A DNA stretch of 64,000 nt from contig CM041465.1 of assembly GCA_023213395.1 (NCBI GenBank), forward strand, positions 111,545,741 through 111,609,740, written 5' to 3'. The notes below the pieces were generated by a model. That model was not told the DNA's origin, ran no database searches, and saw only the letters and a list, made by a program, of their open reading frames with translations. Source of the DNA: Cycas panzhihuaensis (taxonomy: Eukaryota; Cycadophyta). Shown piece by piece: positions 33,229 to 45,408 of this stretch (position 1 is the first letter of the stretch; each line of letters opens with the position of its first letter). A program made the position numbers and the translations under genes.

Positions 33229-35863
33229 TGTTTCCTCGCTATTGGGAATGGATATAGATAGGTCAACTTAGGTAAGCACAAGTATGCTTCTCCCTTTTTG
33301 CTTGTACTGTTTCTTTAGAAAGGTAGATAGGAGTATTGCCTCATTGCATGAATGACTGCTTCATTTATATGATTGCCTTGCATTTGTTACTTGATCATGT
33401 TACTTGTCATATTCTGAGCTTATGACAACCTGCGGGACCTACCTTTCTGCAACGCAGGCATCCCCATGGCACTCTACGACCCTCTACGCTACCTCCACAT
33501 CACCTGAAGCCTCACTTGACTTGTATGATCTGCTCATACCCTGACTTTGTGTCCTTGTCGCAACATTTATGGGAACTTTATCCCTTGATGCTTTATTTGG
33601 TCTAGTTCATATGCCTTCTGGACTATCCCTATCCACTTGGACAAGAGGGCCAACCCCTCTTAGGCATGCCACATCTCTTTTCTGGCTCCCAGAACCTTGA
33701 CCATTGCCATTTTGGCTTTCTGGTCTCGTACCACTATAAACTAAGTGGTACCGTGAAGTTTACCATAGTGCAACCATTGCAACTTATTTTTTAATCTATC
33801 GTGCCAATTCTCACCTTTTTCGTGGAATTGCCATGTGGACAAGCGCCCAGCTTAGCCCTATCTGCACCCTAATCACTCGATTAGGGTTGAGATGAGTATA
33901 AATCCCAAAACGTTCATCATTTCACATCTCTCTTGGCTCTCCAACATCACATTCTATTGCTTTATTTATGCTCTTTTCCTCCTCTCCTCCACAAGTACAC
34001 CTGTAACTCTGCATTTCCTACCATTCCAACTTAGGATCCAGCTGCAACAGCTTTGTTCCATGGTGGGAGACCCTCCTCCAAGCACTTTTAAGCAAGATTT
34101 ATGTGGTTCTTCTCTAACTTCACCCAATAAGTGTCTTCTATAGCCTTCTTTAGGGAAACACCCTACAGGACCTGCTCTTTCTCACTGGTTGAAGGGGCAA
34201 ATCTGCCCTAAACTTAGCTCAGCAAGTACCCTTTGCCTTATTTTCATAGTTTTATATGTATTCTTTTCATTAGAACTTATTTTAAAGTGTATTCTCCTGC
34301 TCTTCTTCCTTTTGGTTGTAGTAAGGATCATCTTTCCTTGTGTTGGGCTCTGTATCCTCTAATTTCCACCCCATTTCTCTTATGGTTTTTCTTTAAGAAA
34401 GTAGCAGGAGAAGGGTCACAAAGACCGAGTGAAGGGAGTAAGGTGGGATCCATCCCACTCAGACCTACTCCCCAAGGGCAAACCCCTTCCCATCTTTTTT
34501 CTCCTACACCCATGCTTTCCTTGAGGTAACTAGGAGAAGGTGGTGTCTTAGCCTACGTTGGATATCAACGTATGCAGCCCTTGTTGCACTGATTCCATGC
34601 CTACATGCCCCTCTTTTGGGTCTTTTTCATGCCCCTAACTTTGCCTGATATCCATTAGGGTCTTTGTGTGAGACTTGTATAGTGGCTCGCTATCCATAGC
34701 GACTCTGTTGCCTTGGCATCTCTCCTACATCTTGCCTCATACACTCTCATACTTGTTGGATGTCTATAAACTATCATATAACCCTACCCTATTGTACTTT
34801 GAGGCTGCATGGAGAACTTTAGTAGAGGTTTTTTCCATCCTGAGGCTACCCTTTCTCCTTCTTGCTTGATGTGTGTGGTTTTACTTTGAGGAAAGTAGAA
34901 TTGTTTGTAGTAATAGTCACTCTAACCTAAAATACAACATTTTAGCATTCATATCATATATTTGCATATATAGTTTCTTGCAGCCCCTTCTTAGAAGGGA
35001 AAGAATCTTATGAATATAGGTTTAAAGCAACATCCATGAAGAAGAAGGATGTCCGACTTTGGGTTAGCTTTTACCCTCCTTTCCTCTTTCACTTTGCTTA
35101 ATTTCCTTACCTTTTCATTTTAGTTTGTCTTTTATAAGGGGAAGGTAAGGAAGGCCCTATCTTCCACATCAACCTTGGTCATGCACCAACTAATTGGTGA
35201 GAGGGCATATGCTACACACAAGTGAGGTCCTTCATCAACCGTTATACTTTCTAGGTATGCATTGTCCCTCTCCATCCACCCTTTCTCCTTTTTGCTCTTA
35301 TCTAAAATCTATTGCAACTATTTAATAGATCACATAAAATCAAAAAGGGAAATAAATTAGCTACTTGCATCTTTTTTGCATAAGAGTGTTGTATGCTTGT
35401 TCTTTATAGGAAAAAGGCATAGTAGCAATTACATTCCTCCCCCTTTCTCCTATCTAGCTTGGAAGTACCTATAGATGCGCCTCATCTAGCTTGCTTGCAT
35501 ATAAGACGTTTGTTCTTCTTTTTTCTCTAGTATTTTGGTTGTTGAGTGAAAGAGAGAGAAAAGGAGAGAGTAGCTTTTTAGTCCCTTTCTTTACTCCTTC
35601 CCTTAGTTATATTTTCCTAGACCAAGTAACCTAGGGAAGCCTGCCTACGTTCATCTTAGGCCCTTCACCTATCCTCTTTTATCTTGTGTTCCTTCGTCAT
35701 AGGAACCTCCTCATTGAGGATTCCTCTTCTTCCCTTCCGGCCATCCAAGGGTGGGAGGACCTTCCTCTTTAAGACCATTCAAGATACCCCTACATGCGTC
35801 TTTCCTCTCAAATTTGAAAGCTACTCTGAGGTAGTTGGGCACTATTCATGGGTCCTAAACTTG
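33229..35863 (+). repeat. Gypsy LTR2 (shared by G1 and G2), 3'-truncated
   Basis: This runs from TGTTTCCTCGC and follows LTR1 to 35863, then stops about 130 bp short of the LTR1 end. It serves as the 3' LTR of G1 and as the would-be 5' LTR of G2. The end and the primer-binding region are replaced by about 60 bp of unrelated sequence. A TATAAAT motif is at 33897-33903. Confidence 0.8.
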
Positions 35864-35923
35864 AGGATCAAATAGAATAGAACCACCAGGATCAAATACT
35901 TGCGGGTCGTGAGGTAGTTGTCT
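35864..35923 (+). other. Filler sequence between LTR2 and G2 internal region
   Basis: About 60 bp has no counterpart at the LTR1-G1 junction. It replaces about 250 bp there (equivalent to 21553-21805). It contains the 11-mer AGGATCAAATA twice (35864, 35888) and a copy of GAGGTAGTTG (35911) that also occurs in the adjacent LTR (35828). Confidence 0.6.
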
Positions 35924-35949
35924 TTGCATTCCTCTTTTCTCTTCTAACA

Positions 35950-36250
35950 CATTGGTGAGTTTTGCATGTGACACTTCTCATGTCTCCTATGAGGTTTACC
36001 CCCTTTGTTAGAAGATCCTACATACTACCTCCTTCCATCATCGAATTTGTATTCGACAATGGAAAGGTGTCCTTTGGATTAGGCATACCATGCCTTTGCC
36101 TCTGGAGCCCATGAGTTTCCTACCTCTTTCCCAGGGTCCACCCAAGAGGGTGATGATCCTATCTACTATCTGGGTGATCAACAACACCCACTTGACATCC
36201 ATCCCTCTACTCATGGAGTAGAGAGCTCATCTTCTCTTGAGATTCATCAC
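35950..36250 (+). pseudogene. Gypsy G2 gag N-terminus
   Basis: This aligns with the G1 gag start at 21850. The initiator is no longer ATG (GTGACACTTCTC where G1 has ATGCAACGCTTC). The text continues with MERCPLD-like residues and the FPGSTQEGDDPIYYLGDQQ segment. It includes about 40 bp (near 36201-36240) absent from G1, which suggests a small deletion in G1. The Ser/Thr/Pro-rich spacer to 37090 is decayed. Confidence 0.65.
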
Positions 36251-37090
36251 CTAGGTGGTGATTCTTATGAGGAGTGCCCTGAGGGGTCCACTTCATTTGA
36301 GTTCCTATCTACCTCTTACAATCAGGTGGATACCCCTCCCATTAACATGGTTTAAGCCCTTAACGAGTGCTTTCGTGATGCTCACCTTCAATCATATCCT
36401 AAGTGGTTTGAAGATGCCTTGTGTAGTGGGGAACCTTCCTCGTCTGCAGCTACCCCACCATCTTCATCCACATCTACACCTCCTATAACAAGTAGCCCAT
36501 TTGTGCCTATGCATCTATTCTGTTCGATCTTTACATCTACTTTAGGGACGTCTGTTACACCTTCTACTTCTCATCATGGTCCCAACTCTTTGGGGACCTC
36601 TCGTGATATGTCTTTCTCCTAGCTTGGGGTTAGCATGCCTCTCCCTAGTCAAGCCAACATGCCACCTCCTAATGCAGCGCATGTATTCCTTAGTAGGCCT
36701 AGAGGTCCTACTAATGCATCTACTACTAGTCATATGAGACTTGTCTTCACATGCATCCAAACCCAACCTAGTGGTCCTTCTCTTTATGTACCTCCAGGCT
36801 ATACATCTCAGTCATGGAGGAATGGTAAAGGGAACCATATTCTGGTTTATGGGGTAGCCCCTTTACATCCATATGGGGTCGCGCCACCCACGGGCGACCC
36901 ATATGGACAGAACCTGGTCCCTCACCCCTCATTTCCACCATCTTACGTAGCTCCTTATACCGCACCTTCACAAGGGAACCCAACTTCCTTTCAAGGTGCT
37001 TATCCTTAAGTCCCTTTTCAACAAGGGGCATTTCCTTAAGGAGGGATGGGCCCTCCACCCCCATCCACTCCTTGTTCATTACCTTCTTCG

Positions 37091-37700
37091 TCTTTTACTG
37101 ATCCTATGATCCATGCGAGGGCACGTCCCTTTATGGATTATAGATCGACACCCTTGTCTATCAAAGTCTTAAGAACCAACTTATCGCCTCATCCCCTCGA
37201 AGTTCCCAAGTTCAATGGAACTTCATCGCAAGATCTAGTAGAGCACGTTCGTAGTTTTTCTATGGCATGCATAGACTACTGGGCCTATGATCACATATTA
37301 ATAAAACTATTTCCATGATCTCTTCAAGGCGATGTCCTCAAATAGTTCTAGCACCTACTTGCTCACTCCATCTTCTCATTTGAGCAACTCGTGGATGAGT
37401 TCATCAACTATTTTGATGTGGCTCGTCCATTTGAGGGTGGGATGAAATCTCTCCTCTCGCTTAAACAAGGTCACAATGAGATGAATTGTGACTTTGTGTG
37501 GTGATTCCATGACCTCCTCTATTCCACCAAGGCTACTTTTCCTAAGGAATTGAAGAGGGATATCTTTGTCAATGCGCTATGCCCTGAAGTCCATATGGAA
37601 GTCCTTAAGATGGGGGCAACCACATGCGATTCTGCCATTACAAAGTGCTTGGAACTTGAAGCTATTGAGATCTAGGCTGGACTTAAGAAGCCCCTTAAGC
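37091..37700 (+). pseudogene. Gypsy G2 gag core
   Basis: This is the same domain as G1 22971-23580: ARARPFMDY, KFNGTSSQDLVEHV, ACIDYWAYDHI, VDEFINYFDVARPFEGG, LKQGHNEMN, PKELKRDIFVNAL and VHMEVLKM. Stops at 37317, 37343 (TAG for the TGG Trp of G1), 37349 and 37499 interrupt it. It ends with the same TAG after LEAIEI as the other copies. Confidence 0.83.
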
Positions 37701-38008
37701 CCTCATAGCGACGTGAGGCACCCCCACCAACCAAAGAAACTAAACCTCAATAATCCACTAGGTCCTCTTCCCACTCAACCGAGAAGACCCTAGACCCACT
37801 TACCTCTGCCATACGTTCATTCGAATGTGCAATGAAGGAACTTAAACTTCAAGCTCCTTTATCACCCACATCCAACAAACCAATCTAACAAGCTTCCCAA
37901 GCCAATCCTTCTAAGGGTAGCAACACCCAGTCCTCTTAAGCAAGGAAATCTGATAGTAACACCCAATCCTCTCAAGTAAGGAAATTTGATTCCTCGCTTG
38001 AGAAGAAG

Positions 38009-38053
38009 TGGTTCTCCATTCATGGAGAATGTTTTCATGACGATTCATGTTGT
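38009..38053 (+). pseudogene. Gypsy G2 gag zinc finger, degenerate
   Basis: The segment WFSIHGECFHDDSCC has lost the first Cys ligand and the third-position His pattern compared with G1 23840-23884. It is non-functional as a finger by inspection. Confidence 0.6.
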
Positions 38054-38779
38054 CGGGTTCAACATCCTAGGGATGCCTCACAATGTGACTCATCTCCTAA
38101 ACGAACCTCAAGGCGCAGCCTCGACCAACTAGTCCATAGAGATCTATTCCGCAAGCATGGGGAGTGTGATCGTAACTCTCAACTAAAGAACAACTGGAAC
38201 TAGGGGAGATCTCTAAATCCATACCCTTCACACAGTAAAGGGAAGGGTGTGCATGGTTCATCTTCTTCCTCGTATTCCCCAGACCATCATACCCCTTCAC
38301 TTTCGCGTTCCTGAAATAAGGGAAAGAAGGTGATCCAGATGCTTGAGGCCACCCCTCTATATGCCTTGACTCGGTCTCAATCCACCAAAGAGTCAATCAG
38401 TACCTCTTCATCTGTTCCACATCCTAATCCTCTTCCAGAAACCTTTCTTCCAAAAGTCCCTTTACTTCCCAAGACCTTTCCTGTTCACCCAGGTCGCTAC
38501 AATTTCAAGAGAGCCCTTCCTTAACCTACAGTGAAGGGGAAGTCCTTTTTTGTTATCAATGAGCTTTGTACCGTGGCCGCTGAGTTGTCCATTATGGACA
38601 TCTTAAGAAGTTGTCCTAAATAATGGACACTCCTCTTAGAAGCTTTAGGATTGGGTGACATGCCTGTTCACGCTTTGGGTATTGCTCAAAGTCATGAGCC
38701 TGTCATTTCTTTCAATCTTAAAGACCTTCCTCATGCTTGTGAAAAGGAGCACCAGTGGAACTTCCCTTTCACCATTACT

Positions 38780-39100
38780 ATTAATACACCTGATTGCACT
38801 TTGCAAAGGACTGTTGTCGATAATGGTTCTTCTGTTAATGCCATGCCCTTTTGTGTCATGCAAGAGCTTGGCATTTCTGCCTTAGAACCCATTCTATGGT
38901 GATGCCAAGGCTACGACAGTAGCGAGAAGACCCCACTAGGATCCGTTTCAATCCCTCTTACTCTTGAGAACAAGACTGTCCTCATTGATATTGTAGTCCT
39001 CGACGTAGATGTCGATTACAATATTCTTTTAGGTTGACCATGGCTCGATCAAATGGAGGGGCGTGTGTTCGACCCACTGGGCACGACTCAAGTTCATTCA
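38780..39100 (+). pseudogene. Gypsy G2 aspartic protease
   Basis: The text VVDNGSSVNAMPFCVM (near 38812-38860) keeps the catalytic D-N-G-S-S. SIPLTLENKTVLIDIVVL and DVDYNILLG follow. A TGA interrupts after PILW (38900), and another follows LLLG-type text at the same position as in G1. An upstream stretch from 38651 (open to 38900) contains VISFNLKDLPHACEKEHQWNF, a leader segment shared with G1. Confidence 0.75.
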
Positions 39101-39167
39101 CGATGGGTGAATGAGGGTTGTTTCCCATGAACTCCCACCTACCAAATAATCTCATCAAACCAACCAA

Positions 39168-39800
39168 GTGAGCCATGGTCATGTGAAGGGGGATAAAGGC
39201 CCTTCCACCCATGCTTCAGCTTGTTTTAGTGGCATTCCTGATTCATCTCATTCTAAAGGAGATCCTGCATCTTCTTCTTTGAGCCTTATCCATTTCACTC
39301 TTATTAGTATCAGAAGCTATGGGTACCTTGCCATATTTAGCGACGACGAGTCCTATGGTGAGGACGAGGACCTTCCTCACCCTATTTCCTTCCTTCGCAC
39401 TAATAGGAGGCACTCTCCTTATTCTAGGTCCCAACCTAGAACCCCTCTCATTGGAGAGACTGATCATCCCCTTGTATCATATGTTATTGCTCGCATTGAT
39501 CCACCAATCCTTGACTCTCCCTCTTTATCACCCCCTACAGGTGATGAATCCAAGGAACTTCCTCCTGTCTCTTCTGAGGGGCCTCTTCCTGACTCTTCCT
39601 TAGAGCCTTTTGGGGATGTTCGGTAACCTATCGACCACCATGGCCCTATTGCTCCCACTTCCTCTCATGCCTTGTCTATTCGAAGTAAGGTCATCCATGG
39701 GGTAGATTACTTTGAAGATGATGAGGTTGTACTTAAGCACTTAATGGGCTCCACGCCCAACCTTCCTTCTAGTCACAATAGACTTGGCCACTAGAAGGTC
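39168..39800 (+). pseudogene. Gypsy G2 protease-RT linker
   Basis: An open stretch of 152 codons contains the acidic FSDDESYGEDEDLP patch and the RTNRRHSPYSRSQPRTPL segment, then Pro/Ser-rich text to PLPDSSLEPFGDVR. It is collinear with 24996-25640 of G1. Confidence 0.65.
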
Positions 39801-39879
39801 TTAGCGATTGGGTCCACTCTTGCTAACTGAATCCCATCTCTCGTTCTGTCTCCTTCTGTTGACCTTGCACCCCTTCATT

Positions 39880-40800
39880 TCAAGGAGGGGAATGCCATGT
39901 GTATGTGAGCAACCCAGGATATAGTCCTTACCCCAAGTAAGGTCATTAAGGTGAGGGCGGAATGCTTTCCTGATGAGGTAAGGGAATACTCCCTTTTGCT
40001 CCAGGAGTTCTGAGATATTTTTGCGTGGGGCTACTATCACATGAAGGGAATCAACACCTCCATTATCACCCATAACCTTACCACCATCCCTGGCGCTCAC
40101 CCCATGTGCTAGAAACAACGCCCACTTCATCCTAAACTCTCAGCCACCATCAAAATGGAGGTTGAGAAACTCCTAGATGCAGGACTCATCACTTCCATTA
40201 ATTACCCTAAATGGGTGTTTAACAACGTTCCCATTGCTAAAAAGAATGGGACTATCCAGATATTCATTGACTTTCATGACATCAGTAATGCATATCCTAA
40301 GGATAATTTCCTACTCCCTTTTATCGATTAGATTATCGATCGAACCACTAGGTTCGAAGTCATGTCCTTGATGGACGGCTTCTCCTGTTACAACCAAATT
40401 TAAATCTCTCCTAAAGACTGCTATAAGATGGCCTTCGCCACCCTGTGGGGTACCTTTGCCTACAAGGCAATGCCCTTCAGACTAGAAAATGTAGGCGCCA
40501 CTTACCAAAGGGCGATGCATTTCATCTTTCATGACCTTATCAATAACATGTTGGAGGTCTTTATGGATGACATGATAGGTCTCTCATATGTTAGAGCCCA
40601 TCACCCCTCAGACTTATAGGCCATCTTCACATAATACCGCAAGTACCACATAAGTCTCAATCTGCTCAAATGTATGTTTGCCATCACTTCTGGTAAACTC
40701 CTTGGGTTCTTTATGTGGAAACAAAGAACTCAAATTGACCCTGACAAAGTCAAGGTGATCCTTGACATGCCACCACCTAGAACTCAATGATAAATTAAGT
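39880..40800 (+). pseudogene. Gypsy G2 reverse transcriptase
   Basis: Collinear with the G1 RT. It shows KMEVEKLLDAGLITS, FHDISNAYPKDNFLLPF, LMDGFSCYNQI (the conserved Asp is altered to Gly in the LMDG motif), ATLWGTFAYKAMPF and the catalytic F-M-D-D at 40560-40571. Stops occur at 40329, 40402, 40617 and 40634. The longest open piece is 40428-40619. Confidence 0.85.
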
Positions 40801-41400
40801 CATTTCTGGGTAGGCTCAGATTCCTTAGGTGTTTCTTGGAAAACTTCATCGTGAATGCCAAACCCCTTACTAACCTATTAAAGAAGGGAACCCTGTTTGT
40901 TTGGTTGTCTAAGGTCTAATAAACTTTTGAAGGACTTAAGGAATCCCTCACTTCCACTCTGATATTGGTACCCCCTCACTTTGATAGGCCTTTCATTTTC
41001 TATACCTTAATGACCGATGAGTCCTTGGGTGCTATGCTGGCCCAGGAGGATGACTCAGGAGTCAAGAGGGCTATGTACTTCATCCGTCATACCCTCATGG
41101 TTGTTGAGCTCAATTACTCTCCAACCAAGAAGGAATACCTCTCCTTGGTTTATACAACCAAGAAGTTTAAGTACTACTTGCTTAGAAACACTACCAAGAT
41201 GATCATCCAATCTGATCCCTTGCATTATTTACTTACCCAGTCTGACCTGATAGGTAGGGCTAGTCGTTGGGCCATCCTCCTTCAGGAATTTGATCTCTGC
41301 ATCGTCAATAGGAAATTAAAGAAGGGGATGGTAGTGGTAGAGTAGCTTGTAGATGCCCTTATCCCTAACTTATTCGATGCTCCTGTTGATGACTCTCTCC
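40801..41400 (+). pseudogene. Gypsy G2 RNase H (first)
   Basis: An open stretch of 126 codons (40965-41345) contains RPFIFYTLMTDESLGAML, AMYFIRHTL, NYSPTKKEYLSLVYTTKKFKYYLL and LLTQSDLIGRASRWAILLQEFDLCI, the end of RNase H and the connection to integrase. It is better preserved than in G1, whose frame stops at 27048. Confidence 0.82.
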
Positions 41401-41559
41401 ATGATGAGTCTATCCTGACTATTTAGGGTACTCCTTCCCATCCACTCATCGACAATGAGTGGTATGGTGACATTGTATGGTATCTTACTTAGTAGTAGTA
41501 CCACTGGAAGCTAGTAACAAGGTTAGGTCACACATTTAGACCATCGCTAGGTAATACTT

Positions 41560-42703
41560 CCTTATGGATGAAGTATTGTATAAGAGATCCTTTAATGGGA
41601 TCCTCCCCTATTACATCACTCCTGATGAAGCAGACTAGATACTTCACGAATGCCACCATGGCATTTGTGGAGGCCACTTTGGGGGCCAATCCATGGCCTA
41701 AAGAATCCTTCGTATGGGCTACTATTAGCCATCTCTCTTCAAGGATGCGCATGCCTATGCCTTGAGATGTTGGCAATGCTAAGAGCATGCCAACATCTCC
41801 CATGTGCCTTCTGAGGCTCTTCACCCCATCGTATCTCCATGGCCCTTCGCCCAATGGGGTTTAGACCTCATTAGGGCCATATCACTGCCCTCTTCGTCAC
41901 AACACAAGTTCATCTAAACTGCCATGAAGTAGTTTATAAAATGGGTGGAAGTCATTCCCTTGATCACTACCCCTGGTAAGATGAGAGCCACTTTCATTTA
42001 CTAGCATATTATTTACTGCTTTGGGATTCCTGACGTCTTAATTACAGACAACGGAACCCCTTTTTGTAACAAGGAGATGGACGAACTTTGTGAGAAATTC
42101 AAGATCTCTCATGAAACCTCTTCTCCTTATTACCCCCAGGTAAATGGTTAGGTTGAATCATTCAAAAAAACTCTTACCAACATCCTAAAGAAAATAATTG
42201 CTCAATCTTAGAGAGATTGGCAGCTCCAGCTCCCTTCTGCCTTATGGGCCTATTGTACCTTTATCCGTGTAGCTACGGGAATGACTCTGTTCTCCCTAGT
42301 TTATGAGACCGAGGTGATACTCCCATTGGAAGTGGAGATTCCCTCTCTATAAGTTTCTCATCGAGGTCTTATCGATGAGGAGTCTATCCGTCAGGCTTGC
42401 CTCTTAGACCTTGAAGCCCTGGATGAGAGACGTTTAACCGTTTACTAGGCTAACCTCGCATCTAAAGCTCACTCGCAAAGGACTTATGATAAACACCTAC
42501 GTTCTTGTCCTTTATATCACAGGGACCAAGTCCTTAAGCTGGAATATCTCCATGACCACTTGACCAAATTTGGGCCCAAATGGATCAATCCCTTTATCAT
42601 TCTCAAGAGTCTCAATAATGGCGCTTATAGGATCATCACCCTGGAGGGCCTCAAATTTGAGAAAGTCGTTAACAGGAAATTCCTCAAAATATTCTATACA
42701 TGA
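41560..42703 (+). pseudogene. Gypsy G2 integrase
   Basis: Matches G1 27400-28544. The zinc domain remnant has HECHHGICGGHF-like text over frames. The core shows GLDLI at about 41859, TDNGTPFCNKEMDELCEKF (near 42046), which retains the D-N-G motif, and VESFKKTL (near 42150) with the Glu. The C-terminal part ends FLKIFYT and TGA. Stops at 42001, 42148 and 42208 break it. The D, D and E residues are visible. Confidence 0.83.
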
Positions 42704-42732
42704 TTTCTTCATTGTCTTTTCCATGCTCTGAA

Positions 42733-42930
42733 ATGAGCCTAAACTACCATCCTAAGCTTGTTCCCATTCCTCCTAGCCACAGGCAGGATGACGGCTTAGC
42801 ATGGCTCTCTCTTTCCTTTTGGGTTCCTCCCATGGAACCCCTATTCCCTTTCCCTTGGGAACCCTATCCTCCTATTTGGGTATCTTCCCCAATTAGGATG
42901 ACGTGTTGGAGTGTCATCACTCCCTTCTAG
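42733..42930 (+). pseudogene. Small Pro-rich conserved frame after G2 integrase
   Basis: The counterpart of 28574-28850 starts MSLNYHPKLVPIPPSH and contains FWVPPMEPLFPFPWEP. It is open for about 66 codons. The conserved start and composition in two old copies suggest past coding, with unknown function. Confidence 0.4.
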
Positions 42931-43444
42931 TTGGCATTTCCTTTGCATATCCTGCTATGCTCCCATGTGGACATGTGTGCCACCCTATCTCCTAGCCTCA
43001 CAGGTGTCTATCATCGTTGCCCATGGTGATCATGTGTGTCTCTGCTAGGAATATGGCCCTTCATGAAAGGAAATATGTATAACTCAAATAAATATCATAG
43101 AACAAAAATCATACACTAATCAACTCAAAATATCACCAACCATATCCTCATGCATCCGTGCACCCTCATATACATACATACACAAACATGTAAATATAAA
43201 CATATACATCATCCATCACATGCTATGATATGCATCATCATACATTAAATGGGATATCAATCACCCTATCTATATATATCAAAAATCATCATGTGTCATA
43301 TCATACAACCGGTGTGGTGCATCATCTATGGGAAGCTGGAGTCCTTGTAGGGAGGAGTACAATCATGTGGTAACATATGGTGACTCCATGGAGGTTCATG
43401 CTTTTCCCTATCTGAATCAAAACTCCTACTACTCTACTATACTG
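42931..43444. other. G2 spacer between pol and antisense gene
   Basis: Non-coding, AT-rich and CATACA-rich, homologous to 28851-29282. No gene is seen. Confidence 0.4.
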
Positions 43445-45408
43445 CTACCCTACCCTTGGGGCATCATATCCTGGCTTGTGTGATCCCTCTCCTGGGGACC
43501 ACATACCTCCTAGGCTCCTCCTACACCTTCGGGAGCTCTCTACCTCACTCCCCTCATCTTGTGGCCTCCTAGGGGTTGTCACTGCCATATGAGTATATGT
43601 CCTGCTCTGCGATAATCTCGAGGCCACCTCATTCACCAGCTGATTGTATCAAGCCTGGATACGATCTCAATCCTCCTCTACTCTGCAAAGCCTCTCCTCC
43701 ATCCCCTGGAGATGCTCCTCCATCACAGTTATCCAGATGCGGCTCTCTACATCCCTTCCGAATCCTCCCTGAGCCTCTAGTATCTGTACCCATCTCTGTA
43801 GGGTGTCCCTCTTAGCCTGAGTTGCATCTAGCTCTGCGTATAAATGTCCCACATATGTGTCACATCTAGCTCCACCTACAGACGTCCCACACGTGCCTCA
43901 TGCTCCTAGGACTCTGCGATCCAAATATCCCTCGCCCTCACTAATGGGGTGAATGCTATTATATGGGCACCTGCCGATCTGGGCTCGTCTCCCACTTAGA
44001 TGGGAGGTTTCCCCTCCACATAGGCCTAGGGGAACATCTCCTAGACTACTACCTCTACCAGCCTCTAGATATCTGCCATACCTACAAATCCAACATGTCA
44101 CATATCAGTATGTGTCCATGTACATGCCAAACCAAAACCAAATAATATATATACTCTTGGCAATCAAATGGTAACAGGAGAAGGACGTGTCTCACCTGGT
44201 GCAGCTGCTAGCTCCTCGACTCAGATGACTACCTCTACCTTGGGTACTCCACCAGCTGCAGGTACCTCTGCCTCCTCAGGTACCTCCTCAGCCACCGCCT
44301 CAACTACTAGGGCATCCCTCCTCTCCTCTGCTGGTACCACTGCCTCTCTAAATCTCCTCACTATCTGCAACCTCTGGGCTTAGGTCACTGGGCCCTGACT
44401 CTCCTCTGCAGCTCCTGAGGGGCCCACATCTCCTCCTGCGGTCCTAGATGGACCTGCCTCTCCACCCGCGGTCCCTTATGGACTTGCCTCTCCTGCAACT
44501 CGTGATGAGCCAGCCCCATCACCTCCATCTCCACCGTTGTCTCCTGGGGCACCTCTTGCCTTACCTGCCCCATCATCATTGTCCCACCTCACTACTCTAT
44601 AAGGATCTAATATGAAATCTGTCATGGTGAGGAGGTCTAGTGATGTGGCCTCCACTGAGTGACGAACATGTACCTGGTCCTTAGTCCCCTTGAACCTGGT
44701 TTGCCATCTATATACCATTGGGGCCCACTTTAATATGGGGTGTGGTCCCCCTGCTAGTGCCACTACTCCAAAGTGGTAAAAAAACTAACACTACAGAAGG
44801 GTGTTGTATGATAGACCACCCTTCCCTGCCACCCAAATAGTGTCTAACTAGGAGACTAAGTTTGCCGCTATAAGGGTAGCCCAATCAAGCCTCTCTCTGG
44901 CCTCACACCTCCGTACTGCATCCATCTAACTATTTGGTATGTCCCTATAGTTCTATTTCTCGGATATCCAGAATAAAATATATAATGTGATCAACTTCCT
45001 CACATGAGGAACTCCTGACATGACCATACTCTGGAGAGGTATCCCTCACCTTTCCCACCTATCCTGCCCAGTGAAAAATATTGTTGCCTCTTGATGTGTT
45101 ACCTCATTGATAGGTAGTGCCCCTAGTGATGCTGGCCTCCCTGTCACTAGCACACCCAATATCCATCGGATATCCCTCGGTGTCACCATAACATCCTCTA
45201 CTTGGGGTAGATGGAAGACATGCCTCTCTCTATCCCAATGTGACATAATGTCCACTAGTAGCCTCTGGTTTGATGTGTGCTGAGGCATTCTCATAACCTT
45301 CAATAGGCCACACCTCACTATAATTTGCCTGTCCTCGTTGGACATCATCTCTATAAAGCTCAGCATAGCCATACCAATGTTTTTGCAGTTCTCCATTGCG
45401 GTCACGAC
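43445..45408 (-). pseudogene. Antisense plant-mobile-domain-like gene in G2
   Basis: The minus-strand counterpart of 29283-31174. Exon 2 (45408-44196) contains NCKNIGMAMLSFIEMM, HWDRERHVFHLPQVEDVMVTPRDIRWILGVLV and a long Gly/Ala/Glu/Pro-rich acidic region. An intron (44195-44082) joins to exon 3 (44081-43445), with AELDATQAKRDTLQRWVQIL and MEERLCRVEED text that looks like a coiled coil. It ends at a TAG within a conserved PGYDAPRVG tail. An acceptor GTTTTACAG precedes exon 2. Stops and a few frame changes make it inactive. The conserved splice sites, including a CCAG/GTGAGA donor, argue for a once functional spliced gene. Confidence 0.7.
44082..44195 (-). other. Intron of antisense gene, G2
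   Basis: This 114-bp minus-strand intron starts GTGAGACACG and ends GGATTTGTAG. The preceding exon ends CCAG, a consensus donor. It is the partner of the 120-bp intron in G1. Confidence 0.65.
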
